A program made the position numbers and the translations under genes. The notes under the pieces are model-generated. The model made no database searches and was not told the DNA's origin. It saw nothing but the letters and a program-made list of their open reading frames with translations. Positions 12,119-24,333 of a stretch of 64,000 bases of DNA are shown piece after piece. This DNA comes from Carettochelys insculpta. Lineage: Eukaryota > Chordata > Testudines > Carettochelyidae. The stretch covers positions 174,977,501-175,041,500 of the forward strand of contig NC_134137.1 of assembly GCF_033958435.1 (NCBI RefSeq), in the 5' to 3' direction. Each line of letters begins with the position of its first letter. The first letter of the stretch is position 1.

Positions 12119-13430
12119 AAGTCCTCAATTGAAACTTTAAAGGGCGCGATCCATAGTCTATGCAGACTGAAGGATGCCTACTACTGATTACCCAGGTATA
12201 GGGGTGGGAGGACATGGCAATTGGGTACCAGGAATGTTTCTGCTTCAAGAGGCAGCAGGGCTGATTTATACCCAAATTGGAGGCTGGTGATGACCTGCGA
12301 CCTTTTTGCATGAGTCTTCCTGTATATTGGAAGTGAGGAACCTCCGGACACTAGCCAGATACGGTTTGTCAGGGTTAGCCACTGCAGCGGTCACCAAACA
12401 GTTTGTTTATCTGAGTGTCTTGTAGGCACAGCTTCTTGAAGTTCCCAATGGCTGCAGTTTGCCATTCCTCAGTGGCTTACCGTGAAGATCCATGTCCAGC
12501 CTGTAGGAAGCAGAGGTTTCCTGCCCCTCCTGTTTATCATCTCCTTTAACAAATGCAAGGCAAAACTGCAGAGTAGGCTCCCCACATGAAAGACTCAAGA
12601 CCATTTTGTGTACTGAAAATGATATGACTGAACACACTTCAGAGAAAGTTGTTGTGTGCTAGCAATATAGCTAGACTTGGGAGGACTCAATTTTTTGTTG
12701 TTAAATGTCAGTAAGCACTAGATTTTACTGTTCATATACAAACCAATAATTTCCATTGATAAATGTCAAAGTTTATAAACAGGCAAAGTAAGAAAAATGA
12801 ACTGCTTGAGAACTTAAGAGTTTGATTTGCCTTCATTGGCATGTGATGTTGACACCTTCTGTGTTAATGGTTATGACACTAACTTTTTGAATCTTAATAC
12901 GTACTATCATTAAACAGTTATTGTCTGACTGTCCCATAATTTCTTGCAACTGTGAAAATTTAAATGGACAAGAACTGAGAATTAGCTTCAAAATAAATAT
13001 TGGTATAATCTGTCAAAATTGTAAAAAATGAAACTCAAATTCTGCCACACCTAAATATAGTTAATGGTCTTTCTGGTAAAAGCAATGCTGCTAAGGGAGT
13101 TCACTGGGTGTTTAAATGCCAGAATAAAAGACTCTGAATTAAAAACCACAAAGTGAACAGCTACTACAGTCAGTATTGTGCACACTTCTACACAAAGCGT
13201 ACATCAACAACCCTGTGAATTTCTGAAGTGCAGATTTCTGAACATTTCTAACAGCCAGATTCAGTTTACAAGGGCAGATGCTGATAGAAATTTTGCTCAT
13301 TTTAGGCAAAGGGATACTGAAATTTTCAACTTCAAATACTTTGCTTGCAAAGAGCAGCCTCTGCCTGGAATATTTCAAACAGAAGAGTTTCACTTATCCA
13401 GGAAAACAGAAAAGCAACTACAGGTTGAAC
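12119..13430. other. DSCAM intron, no recognisable feature
   Basis: Intronic sequence without coding, RNA or terminal-repeat signals that I can support. Confidence 0.5.
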
Positions 13431-13745
13431 CTCTGTCATCTGGCACCCTTGGGACCTGACTGGTGCCAGATGAGAAAATTTGCTGGACCACAGGAGGTCA
13501 GTATTGTCTAGCACATTACCAACACTTCCACTGCTTACTGGGCTCTTAGAAAACATTTATGGCTAAATTAGAGCTAAATAATAGCATAGAACACTGAAAG
13601 CCAGGACTGGTGACTGATAACAAACTTATGGGATCATGGGGACCTTGGCCACACCCATAATCAGTGATTGTCCCCCTAACTACCATCATGCTGGATTATG
13701 GATTTGGCTGGGTGAAAGAGTTCCCGATTATAGAAGTTCAACCTG
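13431..13745. mobile_element. Tigger/pogo-like MITE, uninterrupted copy
   Basis: The left end is caggttgaacctctgtcatctgg and the right end is tagaagttcaacctg, giving an inverted repeat of about 18 bp. TA duplications flank it at 13,429-13,430 and 13,746-13,747. A second inner repeat (ggtgccagatgagaaaatttgctggaccac) follows the left end. The same family occurs at 43,099-43,951, where it is split by another element. No coding sequence. Confidence 0.82.
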
Positions 13746-14110
13746 TATCTATGAATTCCTAATTTCGGTCCCAGATTCCAAGTGAGGACTTTACATCACA
13801 CAGCACTGTGAACTACAGAATTGCAGATACTGATCCACTCCTTTTAAAGCTTAATGTTAACCTTCATTGCTTGCAGGAATAGATTTCCATTTATATAAGA
13901 CATAAATTAACCAATTTAGGTTGAATAAGAAATAGGAAGCAGGAAGATCCTGGCAAACAGCCTCACAAGAGTAAGTGACAGCAGCCCCTCTTCTTGGGGA
14001 AATAGCAATGTCAGGTTAGCAAAAAGGGTCTGAAAGGAACCGATGTCTCCTACTCAAAGTGGGGTGAAGTATTAGGAGCAGGATTTTACTGGTGGAAAAA
14101 CAAAGTGGAA

Positions 14111-14377
14111 GGGCTTGTCTACACTAGCCCCCTCATTTGAAGGGGGCATGTAAATGAGCCTGCTCGGTGAATAGTAATGAGGTGCTGCGCGGCATATTCA
14201 GCACCTCATTAGCATAATTCTCACCGCGGAAACTTCAAAGTTGCTAACTGCAAAGTTCCCATGGTGAGAATTTTGCTAATGAGGTGCTGCACATTCAATG
14301 CAGCACCTCATTGCTATTCACTGAGTGGGCTCATTTACATGCCCCCTTTGAAGGAGGGGGCTAGCACAGGTGAACCC
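14111..14377. mobile_element. palindromic Harbinger-like MITE
   Basis: The left end gggcttgtctacactagccccc pairs with the right end gggggctagcacaggtgaaccc. The interior is also palindromic: gctgc..cagcacctcattagca pairs with tgctaatgaggtgctgc. The flanks GAA and AAA are only an approximate 3-bp duplication. No coding sequence. The terminal core is shared with the larger Harbinger elements in this window. Confidence 0.75.
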
Positions 14378-15489
14378 AAAGAGTAGCAGGACTTCAGATG
14401 TGATAAAAATGCCTAGCAAAAGACTGAGGACTTGTGATCTCATGCCAACTGTGTCCCACATGTGTAGCTGAGCAGTGTATGATGACAACATATCAGCCAT
14501 ACGCTACCCTCTATGAAAGCATAGATTGTATGCCCAGTTACAAAAACTCTCAGTTTGTCCCAGGAGGTAGCATATTAATCAAGCTTACGTATTTATTGTT
14601 GGAAAGAAAAAAAGTTGGTTATTCTGCTGCTTCCATGAAATGGGTCATTTAACTGAAAATATACCTGCTGTTCCATCTATGAGATGGTTAAAGACGGGGA
14701 AACAGTGACTGAAGTAAAATAACATTATAAAAGGATACTAAAAGCAAGACAGTTAGTTCTTGTCTTCTACGCCACCGATATTAAGATGTGGAGGAAGAGG
14801 ACTTCACTATTGCCTGTGATTGCCTGTCAAGGGAAGTGTGAAAACAGAAAAGGTGTTCTACCTCTGCTGATGACTTCAAATGCCTGAAGGATTCTGGTAT
14901 CGCCTTTTCCTCTGTTTAATTAGGGAAGTGTCTGTTGGCTTTATACATTCCAGTTTTCTTAGAAGGTATCAACCCAGCTACAAAATTTCTTATTTTTTCT
15001 TTAGTTATTCCATACATATTTCCACTGTAGACAAAGAAATTATACTTACTTTTTGTAATTAGGTAAGGTTTAATTACATAACAAATCATAATGGTTGATC
15101 ATTATGTAAACCAGAGTAATTTCTAAATTACCTTTCAAGTTCATTTGGTCTATTTTTGTAAAAGTGTGTGTGTAATAGAGGAACACACTACTGGGGGGCG
15201 GTTCATGTTAGAAAAGTGTGGTTATGTAAACTTATTATTTTCCTTTGAAAAGCTATCTTTGTTGTGCAAAGCTATTACTGGGTTCCCTAGAGACTCCGAG
15301 ATTTGATACACCTTACAAAATGCCATAGAGAATCATAATACTTCAGAAAATAATGGAAGAACTATGATCCTTAAGTGCGTTGCCTTCAACTAAGTGCTTC
15401 ACACTCCTCATCTTACTGAAACTAGTTTTCATAGTGTTTACGGTCACATGTAAACTCTACATGGAAACTCTGAAGTTTGCTTAGTTCAG
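14378..15489. other. DSCAM intron, no recognisable feature
   Basis: AT-rich intron. No exon or repeat family recognised. Confidence 0.55.
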
Positions 15490-15519
15490 TTCGGCCGCTC
15501 CAAGAATTCGGTGAGTGGT

Positions 15520-15985
15520 CAAATGGAGCAGGGGCAGAGTATAAGATGGAGGTTGGGTACGGAAGGAAGTTTGGGGACAGGAAGTGAGGTGCAGGTGGGG
15601 GTGTGGGAACAGGGAGGGCGTTTGAATGAAGGCGAGGGTTGTGACTTGGGGCAGGAGACTGGAGTGCAGGAACGGTGTAGGAGCTGGGAGGGGGTATGGG
15701 TCCAGGAGAGGATTCTGATCTGGTGGAGGTGTGTAGGTGGGAGGGCACGGCCTGGAAGTAGGTTGTGACTTGAGGCAGGCGTGTGGGATGGTGTGCAGGG
15801 ATTTTGGTTGTGATTTAGGAGTGGGGATAGGAGTGCAAAGTATTGGGGGGGCTTGTGACCTGGAGAAGGGATCTAGGAGCAGGTGCAGGGTTTGGGAGGG
15901 GGTATAGGTGCAGGAGTGGGGGCAGAGGGGGTTTGGGCTACATGGCATAGGAGTGCAAGAGGAGAGGCTGAGGTATCAGAGGCGT
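15520..15985. repeat. G-rich degenerate minisatellite
   Basis: The + strand is a run of imperfect units such as gtgggtgtgggaacaggg, ggggcaggagactggagtgcagg and aggagtgggggcagagggg. Strand asymmetry is strong. Long Pro/Ser-rich reading frames on the - strand are by-products. Terminal repeats marking a transposon were not identified. Confidence 0.6.
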
Positions 15986-18900
15986 GCTTTAGCCAGGCGG
16001 TGCTTACTTGGGTGGCTCCTAGCCAGCAGCTGACTGCAGGGGCCGTGTGTGCTTCTCTGAATGTTGCAAACCCAGAGGGAAGAGGGCTTTGCAGTCAATG
16101 GGAGCTGTGAGATTGTGTTGGGGGTGGGGTAGCTTGAGAAACTGCTCCCTGCTTTCCCCTGGACTCGAAGTGTTTAGAGCAACATATGCGGCCCCTGAGC
16201 ACCATGTGGGGATGGAGCAGACAGAGAGCCTGGCTGAGGCTCCATTTGGGCCGTGGGCCAGATCAAGCAGCTTTGCAGGTGAGATCCAGCCCATGAGCTG
16301 TTCTCTACCCACCCTGGTCAAGGGCAACATATTGCTAGTCATAGGATCCCTCCACACTGTGACTACTGTATGCACCACTGTTCATGCTCTGCGTTGTGGC
16401 TCCCGTCATTGTCCGGTCGGTGGAACAGATGGGACCCCGCACACCATTCACTGGGGAGCCACAGCAGAAAATAGGAGGAAAAGGTCGCATTCAGATTTTG
16501 TCGCCTTGCTGTTATTGACGTGACTTTTCTCTCTGATTTGCCCATGATTGCACACTCTGAGAGATTCTGTTATACAGCACATAGACAGCACTGCTGACTG
16601 CTCCCAGAAAATGCAGGAAGGTGAGTTATTACAGATACTGTAATTTATTCTGTGATTTATTTAAGTATCATGAGGATCCCTGGCTCTGTCCATCCGGTAA
16701 CCTGTGGTAAACAAACACAAATACCTCTGTGTTCTAGCAGTCTAGCTGCAGATATAGGAGCTCAGCTGGTGCAGCTATAGAAACTCAACAGGGCTTGCCT
16801 GCATCCTGGCTCTGATGAAGCTGTCCTAGCATCCATCTCTATCTCTCTCTACTTTTGAATACGTGAGCAACAAAAACTACAGAACTTCATGATACAAAAC
16901 CAATAATAAACAAAGAGAGGTGTATTCGTTATAGCTATACAGGCCCTGTAGATTAAGAGCACTTTCAGTTTTTTGAAAGAAGAACGGGAGAAATGTGATG
17001 AATATTAAAAAGGCGGTCAGGGGTAAGGTAAGCTAAGGGGGTAAAAGGTACAAAGGAGGCTTGGGTGGGATCATGATTGTTCGAAGGGTGCTGAGCTTTT
17101 TAGTATCTAATCTACATGTATGTTCATGTATTGGAGGAAGTGTCTGTCATTTGATGATATGGCACTTTATATAACGTGAGAATGTTTTTTATTTAATATT
17201 TATTTTTATAAACTCCACATAGGTTTATTTTTAAAATATTTACTTTTTCATACACCCTAGCCTTGTTTTATACCTGTTTGACAGTTTTGTCTCCACACAG
17301 ATAATTGCAGGTTCATTGTTTTAATCTCTGTAAGCTTTAAAATTTTGCCATTGTGCACAGCTCTAAAATAGATTGCAAATAATAAATTAACTGAGGTGCA
17401 CAAATGATGCCGGTGCAATATAATATCATTTTTAAAAGATTTTCTTTTAAAACCCTGCTAAAAATAAAAGTGAACCTGCCTTTTCATAAAAGCTTATTAC
17501 CCAGCTTCAGATTTAGCAGCTGATGGATTTTTGTAGCAAGTACTCAGTATCTGACAATTTCAATATGTATAGATTCATCACACCCTGTTCAACATGTCAA
17601 TGATAGAACTCACAACCATTAGTTCCAAAAGCAGAGTGAAATCCTGACCCTTTAAAAATCAATGCAATAATCACATTGATTTCATTGAGAACAGGATTTC
17701 CTCCATAATTTTTCATTTGTCAATTAAAGCATCATTTTTCTTTAAAATGTGGCTCATTGCAAATAGTGTTCTGTGGCTATTTTCTCTTTAAGTCTTTACA
17801 GTTTCCAAGTAAAGCCTTGTTTATTTCTAACTTCAGTTTCCAAGTAAAGCCTTGTTTATTTCTAACTTGCAGCCTTACAAACTCTACCAGTGACGTGTAG
17901 CATTGTCACACAGGACTTGGCAGTAGTACACAGCTGGGCGATCCTTTTTGAGCCTGTTTGGCACATATATGCTCTTTAACTCCCTGATTCTCTGCTTTGC
18001 AGAGTGAGGTGCATAACTTGTTCTTTACTCTCCCCGCCTCCACCCCTGCCACTGTAAGGGTGTGCCTAAATGCCAGACCAGTTGGAGTAATCATGAAATG
18101 GATGACTGAGGAATAGATTGCAGTACAGAAAGGGAGACGCCCACTGGGTTTTATCTTACTCATCACCACTAGTAATAAAGGTTCTTCTGGCTAATTTATG
18201 TCTTCAGCTCCACCTGTGCAACCCCCATTGTCTTCAGTAGGTTTGCAGAAAGGGCAACGAAGGACAAAGCTGGAATGTAGAAAGCGGTTCTGTTGCTGGT
18301 GCTGTACAATGAGGCATAGAATCGAATTTATTGTTAACGTGTTGACTCTTTGGTGTTAAGAGGAGTAAAAAGGATTAACAGTTTATGTTAGTCATTACTA
18401 AGGAGCCATGATTTTGAACACCCGCAGGGAACAGGTCTATTGAATAAGAAGGTAGCATTTATATAGTCACATTTCAGCATAGAATCACACTTTCTAGCAC
18501 TGCTGTCATTTCTTTTACATGTTAATTTGATGCTTTCCATGCTCGTGCTGGGAGTGTGAGCTGCACTGATGTGGCGTTTTCTTCACAAGCTAGAGCACCA
18601 GTGTAAGTGAATCCCAGTTTGCTTTCTTCTCTCGGCAGTCTCCTTACAGCTCTTTGAATTCATCCTAGTCCTAACCTAGATCTCTGTGATTCCATAGAAG
18701 AACATCCTTGTGATACTGTGGAATCTTAGCATGGCCAGAACAGAGGAAAAATGCTAATGCAACAATTGTCTTCAGGGCAGAATTGGCAGGCATGTGGTAC
18801 AGACAGGGGAAGCGGCTGGCCTTTTTTTCCCAATAGCTCCGTAGCCACAGGATATCCTGCCCTTAATGCTAACCCTGTGAATGTCTGGACTGTTGCACTG

Positions 18901-19045
18901 GGATATTCTTCTCCTGCTGTTTCCATAGACTTGCCCGAGACATGGCAAAGCATCTGGCCCAGCTGCTGTTCTGCATCTAGCTGACACTCATAGTTACCCA
19001 CATCATGAAGTCTCTCTGATAACAATAATATGGAGATATACTTAT
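15986..19045. other. DSCAM intron, mostly unassigned
   Basis: About 3 kb of intron. 16,000-16,340 looks repeat-derived (ccatttgggccgtgggccagatc recalls hAT-type interspersed repeats) but ends could not be fixed. An exact 35-bp tandem duplication is listed separately. Nothing else recognised. Confidence 0.45.
17799..17868. repeat. exact 35-bp tandem duplication
   Basis: Two identical 35-bp units beginning cagtttccaagtaaagcc lie head to tail at 17,799-17,833 and 17,834-17,868. Perfect identity suggests a recent slippage or repair event. Confidence 0.95.
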
Positions 19046-19233
19046 CTCATAGATCTGGAATGGATCTTCTGAGGTCATCAAGTCCAGTCCCCTGCTCTCA
19101 CAGCAGGGCCTATAACCATCCCAGATAGATTTGTTTTTAATCTATTTGCCCCAGATCCCTAAATAGTCCCCGACTGAATGCTCAACCCCAGGGTTTAGCA
19201 AGCCAAAGCTCAAACCACTGAGCTACCCACAGA
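19046..19233 (-). mobile_element. tRNA-derived SINE with CR1-type tail (turtle Pol III SINE)
   Basis: On the - strand the element starts gggtagctcagtggtttgag, an A-box-like tRNA head. A B-box-like ggttgagcattc follows, then a unique body (tttagggatctggggcaaa) and a CR1-like 3' part ending ttgatgacctcagaagatcc. This layout matches the tortoise Pol III/SINE family known from cryptodiran turtles. It is diverged and not a functional tRNA gene because there is no acceptor stem. It supports the organism assignment. Confidence 0.8.
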
Positions 19234-19403
19234 CCTTGAAAGGGGTAGTTAAGGCTGTCACTAACAGCATCAACCATTCTATTTCAGTAATATTTTCAAG
19301 GCTGTGTGGGAGAGAAAGTGTGACGCCTAGCGTGGCTGCTTCTCTGGTTGTCTCCCTATTGCCAGCATTCCACCAGGCAGGTAGCCTACGTGGATAATTA
19401 GTA

Positions 19404-19863
19404 CAGTAAAATTCCTTTAATCCGGCACATCTGGGACTGGACAGGTGCCGGATTACCAAATTTTCCAGACTATTGGACGTCACCATAACCCCCTATGCCC
19501 TAGTTCAAACCTCCCTTTGCGGCTCATTACCCCCACGCCTAGCTGCAGCTCACCCTTCACACGTGTCCCCAGCTTCTTCTCTACCCCATGCTCCTGCAGC
19601 TTTTTCACCCCTGCACGTCTCCAGCATCACCTCCCCCACACACCCCTGCTCCAACCCCTGCATGCCCCAGCTCAACTCCAGCCCCCAGCTCCCTTGCAAC
19701 CCTAACCCTCCCCACGCTCAGCCCCCCCCCGCCACCTCCTACGACCCCAGTCCACCACCCAAGCCCCCTGACTTACATGAATTTCAAGATACACATCTCT
19801 CAGGGGACACTGGACCATCAGGATTTCTAGACTATCAGAGGCCGGATTAAAGGAATTTTACTG
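19404..19863. mobile_element. Tigger/pogo-like element with C-rich minisatellite interior
   Basis: The left end cagtaaaattcctttaatccggc and the right end gccggattaaaggaattttactg form a perfect inverted repeat of 23 bp. The left flank is TA and the right flank is CA, so the TA duplication is decayed on one side. Bases 19,490-19,770 are C-rich degenerate repeats (cccctgc, ccccagctc). No transposase sequence. Confidence 0.82.
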
Positions 19864-20025
19864 CACGGAGAATGCGTTACATGGTTCCCATTTCATGCTG
19901 TGCAGCCCCAGCTCATTTTCCATGGTTGTGCTCGATGCTGTGCTTCACAGACAGTGAACTCAAAGAGCAACCAATAAACCCAATAGATGGGACCTGAAGA
20001 AAGGACTGCGCCTGCTCAGCCAGTT

Positions 20026-21025
20026 TACTCCTGAAGGAATTCTGTGCCACAGTACGCATATCGAATTCATGTACTTCACCTTTCACCCTAGAACATACAT
20101 TTTGCTGGAGAGGTGCTGTGGTTACATGTTTTGCCCACAAGGGGGTACTGTGGTGCCAGAATGGAGCTGCTGGCTCGCCCACCATCGCAGCTGACTGTGT
20201 TCCTCAAGCCGCCTGCCCACAAGGCCAGGTTGGGAGGCCTAGGATGGTGAAGGACAAATAGCATGTGGCACATGGGGCTGCTGGGTGTTCAGAAGAGCTA
20301 GTGGAGGAAAACAGCTGGGACCTGAATGAGATGGGGGGTGCAGGGTCACATGGAGGGGAAGGAGTGCAGGGGGACGTAGGTGTGGGAGACAGGGATAAAG
20401 TGACAACTAGAGACAGAGGGGTGGATAAGTGGATATCCAGGGGCACATGGGAACAGGTGCAGGGGTGAATTGGGCGGTACAGGGAAAGATGAGGACAGGA
20501 GTAGATGTTCCTAACTGAATGGGAGAGGCTAGGGGTAAAACAGGGTCTTCATGAGGTAGCCTCCCCAACTCCCCAACCTTCCCGCCCACACCCAAAAAAA
20601 CCCCTATTTTATACTTGCCCCACTTATACCTATTTATACCTAACACACCAGATTCACTCCCAGGCATCTTCCAAGCAATTACTTCCCTCTACCTCAGCTC
20701 CTCTCTTACCCCCGACTCCCCCAAGCCTTTGTACTATTTCAAAGGTGTGCAGAAAATATGATTCTGTAATATAAAAATGAATTATTACCCTGAAGTCTGT
20801 ATTAATATGCCTAGTAAGGAACCTATTCATCAAAAAGGTCTTGAATCTTTTTTTTTTTTTGCTGAATTGTTACAGATGTACTTGCTGACAGGCATTATGA
20901 AATAAATTAACAAAATAATTGAAAATGGTGTTATAGTGTGCAATTTTGACAAATAAAATTTTCAGAATTTGAAAATATTGTGAGCAGAATTTTTAATTTT
21001 TTGGTACAAAATTTGCCCAGGAATA
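20026..21025. mobile_element. hAT-like non-autonomous element with GC-rich interior
   Basis: The left end tactcctgaaggaattctgtgcc and the right end tttgcccaggaata are approximate inverted repeats. The right subterminal region is strongly AT-rich (20,820-21,010). The interior holds a G-rich repeat (20,290-20,500) followed by a C-rich one (20,560-20,720). Candidate 8-bp flanks match only partly (gccagttt and gtcagtag), so the boundaries are tentative. Confidence 0.5.
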
Positions 21026-21227
21026 GTCAGTAGGGAAAAGAACCTGAGCAAGTGTTCCTTTATAATGTTTTATTACAACTTTTTGTAGTTATTTAATCTT
21101 CTTGCTCATAAAGCTGCCTCCCTTCCGCCTCCCATGTAATGTAAGTCTTTGGCATATTAGTCTAACACAAATGAAAGAAAAAAGAGCCAAAAGTAAAATC
21201 AATTCCTTGTCACTCAAACATCCCCAA

Positions 21228-21663
21228 GGCCGTGTCTACACTAGCCCCAAACTTCGAAATGGCCACGCAAATGGCCATTTCGAAGTTTACTAATGAAGCG
21301 CTGAAATGCATATTCAGCGCTTCATTAGCATGCGGGCGGCCGCAGCGCTTCGAAATTGACACGGCTTGCCGCCGCGTGGCTCATCCTGACGGGGCTCCTT
21401 TTCGAAAGGACCCTGCCTGCTTCGAAGTCCCCTTATTCCCATGAGCAGAAGGGAATAAGGGGACTTCGAAGTAGGCGGGGTCCTTTCGAAAAGGAGCCCC
21501 GTCAGGATGAGCCACGCGGCGGCAAGCCGTGTCAATTTCGAAGCGCTGCGGCTGCCCGCATGCTAATGAAGCGCTGAATATGCATTTCAGCGCTTCATTA
21601 GTAAACTTCGAAATGGCCATTTGAGCGGCCATTTCGAAGTTTAGGGCTAGTGTAGATGTAGCC
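21228..21663. mobile_element. near-perfect 436-bp palindromic Harbinger-type MITE
   Basis: The two arms (21,228-21,441 and 21,450-21,663) are almost exact reverse complements around a short centre near 21,445. The ends ggccgtgtctacactagcc and ggctagtgtagatgtagcc belong to the Harbinger-like terminal family. CAA target duplications lie at 21,225-21,227 and 21,664-21,666. TTCGAA motifs recur through the element. Identical short reading frames on opposite strands simply reflect the palindrome. No gene. Confidence 0.9.
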
Positions 21664-22363
21664 CAAGTGTTGGGAAGTTAACATTGTTGAAATATAAGAA
21701 TTCTGTTAACCGGTTAAAAGATAAAACATGTTGCTTAAAAATCTTGCTAAAAAGTATCAATTGAGTATGGATATGTTAGCTAGTTATGCTGGACTCAAGT
21801 TATGAATTGATTCAGTGAAAGAGTGAATAATTAATTGAAGTCAACACAATTGCTAATGCTGCCAGTCTCTGTGGCAGTAGAGAAGGAGCTAAACATGAGA
21901 GGAATTGAAAGGAAATGGAGACACCCATGTTGTGATCTTTCCACCAGTGGAATGTCAGTAGATGTCCCAGTGGCCAGAGCAAAAGAAGTCCCTTCTTCCT
22001 TGATGGCTTACACATATGCTAGGGACCACTGAAATGCCCTTTTTGCAACAATGGCGATATTTTTACTGTGCTTCTAAAGGTCTAAATAACATAGAGACAC
22101 TTTGGTACACACCTCCCCAATAAATAATTCTAGAGATATTAACGGATGGAGGATAGGAGACAGCGAGCGCTCTGACTGCCCTTTCAGATAATTATAGCTC
22201 ATGATTTTTAAAACTCAGTCTGTCATAGTGTTGAGCTATAGCTTACCCTTTTTCAAGGATTCAGCCTGCCAAACCACAGGTACTTTCCAATGTTCTTGGG
22301 TAAATATTGAGATAAATTATTTTCATATACTTATGTAATGTCCTAGTCTAATTTTTTTCCGGA

Positions 22364-22560
22364 AGAAGTGTGCTTTCGAAAATGGGATTTTATTTCGAAA
22401 GAACCCCATCTACACGGCTGTTTTTCTTTTGAAAGACTCTTTCAAAAATGTGATTATGCAAATGAAACATGAGATATGTATAGTGGTGCTTCATTTGCAT
22501 TTCCAATTTGCCTGCTTTGCATTCCCCTTTCAAAAGGGGACTGTAGCGTAGACATAGTCC
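22364..22560. mobile_element. Harbinger-like MITE fragment
   Basis: Contains gctttcgaaaatgggattttatttcgaaagaacccc near the left and gtagcgtagacatagtcc at the right, which resembles the family right terminus. The two halves are partly complementary (gcaaatgaaac and gcttcatttgc). Left end and target duplication not defined. Confidence 0.55.
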
Positions 22561-24333
22561 AAGAGGCCAAATGAAAGTGGCTTCATGGTTTTACTCAGTA
22601 CGTAAGTTGACCTCTCCCTGTCAGCAGTGGAAGCCATGATAATTAACGTATGTTAAGCTGGGCAAAGTAACGCCACATCCTGACAGGAGGAATTAGAATG
22701 GCTAGGGAAAGCCCATCAGGCTTAGGGTTTTGATAACAATGAATGTGAGCAAGCAAATCCTCAACTAGAGCTGGCCTCCCCAGGCTGGACACAGGAAAAT
22801 CAACAGTGGATCAGAACACCAGTGGGAACAAACAGTGCTGGACTGGCACTAGGAAAGAGCTACTTTGTCAGATGAAGCAGACTAGTTCCAAAGAGCTCAC
22901 AAAAAGGATTGGCCCATTCACAGCATGGAATCAGCCCTAGAGTAGAATGGAGCAAAGGGTTATCTGGTGTCACCATAAGAAGTTTTTATGAGTTCTGGCC
23001 ATGGCTGCACTGGGAAAATAGATCATGTTAAGACATTCTAGGCTGTCCAACATAATGTACAACATAATTGAGGACCCTGCTTAGACTGGACCAAGTTAAG
23101 TTTAAAACGTCAGTATTAAGGGAGGCCTTCAAATTAACAGTGACCGGATGAAGCATTTTTAAACAGGTGATCCTAGTCCACCCCAGAGGCAAAAGGGAGT
23201 TTGGCATGATGTTATTTAACAAATGTTCTAGCTGGATGCACTCTTTCCCAGTGTAGAAGATGCCTGCCCCACCAGTTTGCTGAGTCTTCTTCTCAGGTCG
23301 GACTGCAGAAATATTAACTAATGCCTGAGAAGAAGCTAATTTATTCTGAAGTTGATTTTAAAAGACATTTATGTGAACACTTTCAGGTCAAAGTCTCCTT
23401 TGAAATAGCAATTACTTGTAATTGGCCTTCACCACCCTGAGATATTTGTATATCAAAGGGCATTCCTGCACCCAACCTACCTGTTTTAATGAACCTTGGA
23501 TTATATCAATATTTATTTGTAATAAAAAACTCAATACAATTTTAATTCAGGTAATTAATACCTGAGTAGTCTAGCTAATGAGACCCCACAATTTTTCTCT
23601 TTTATTCATTTCAACTAATTGGTTATTTTGGCTGTTTTTATATTCAACATTCACAGATCTGGTGCTAGAAATAAAATTGGATTTTCTGACTATGTAATTG
23701 CTAACTCCTGGTTCCAGTATTTTTACTGCAATTCGCTTAGAGCTGAACCAGCAGCAGAAAGCAAGCTAGTAATGGTAGCATTGTCAGGCAGCAATATCAC
23801 AGCCGGCTCCTGATATTCGGCGCTGTCTGTTGTGTCATTACAATTTCATTCACTGTTCAAGCCTGAGGCAAAATTTCCCTCCCAAAACATAGCTTCAGTG
23901 TATGGTGTGTACGTATGTACAAAAATCACTGTTGAGTTGTAAATAACCTAGCTTCTTTAATTACATAAGTTATTTTGGTTACACTGTAAACTGTCTCACC
24001 ACAAATGGGACAAGTTGGCATCTTGTTAGCATCCCTCCTGCACACAGTTGAAGCATATTTGTGTGGCAATGTGGAAAAGACTGGCCTTCCAATCACCTTG
24101 CACTCCCTGCTCCAGACCTATTATTGCCCTGATCCAGCATGGTAGCCGAGAAGACTTATAGCTGGTGACCTTTGAATTGAGAAAGAAAACAAAATTCATT
24201 GTGTGACTAAATAAAATTTGCATGGAGTAGAGCCAGGTTGTGAAATGTAGATAATTCAGTCTAAGTAAGAAAAGATTGTCTTTGCAGTTGTAGTAGAGGA
24301 ACAGTGCCTTGCGACCTGGGTGACTTGTCACAT
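22561..24333. other. DSCAM intron, no recognisable feature
   Basis: Intronic sequence with no supported gene or repeat family. Confidence 0.5.

Noticed and set aside
15422..15948. Long Pro/Ser-rich reading frames on the - strand
   Set aside because: They are translations of a degenerate G-rich minisatellite. Several overlapping frames look equally good and there is no domain or splice context.
19046..19233. Possible functional tRNA gene on the - strand
   Set aside because: A and B box-like blocks are present, but there is no acceptor stem, and a CR1-like tail follows, so it is a SINE.
21314..21577. Identical 73-codon proteins on both strands
   Set aside because: A consequence of the palindromic MITE, not two genes.
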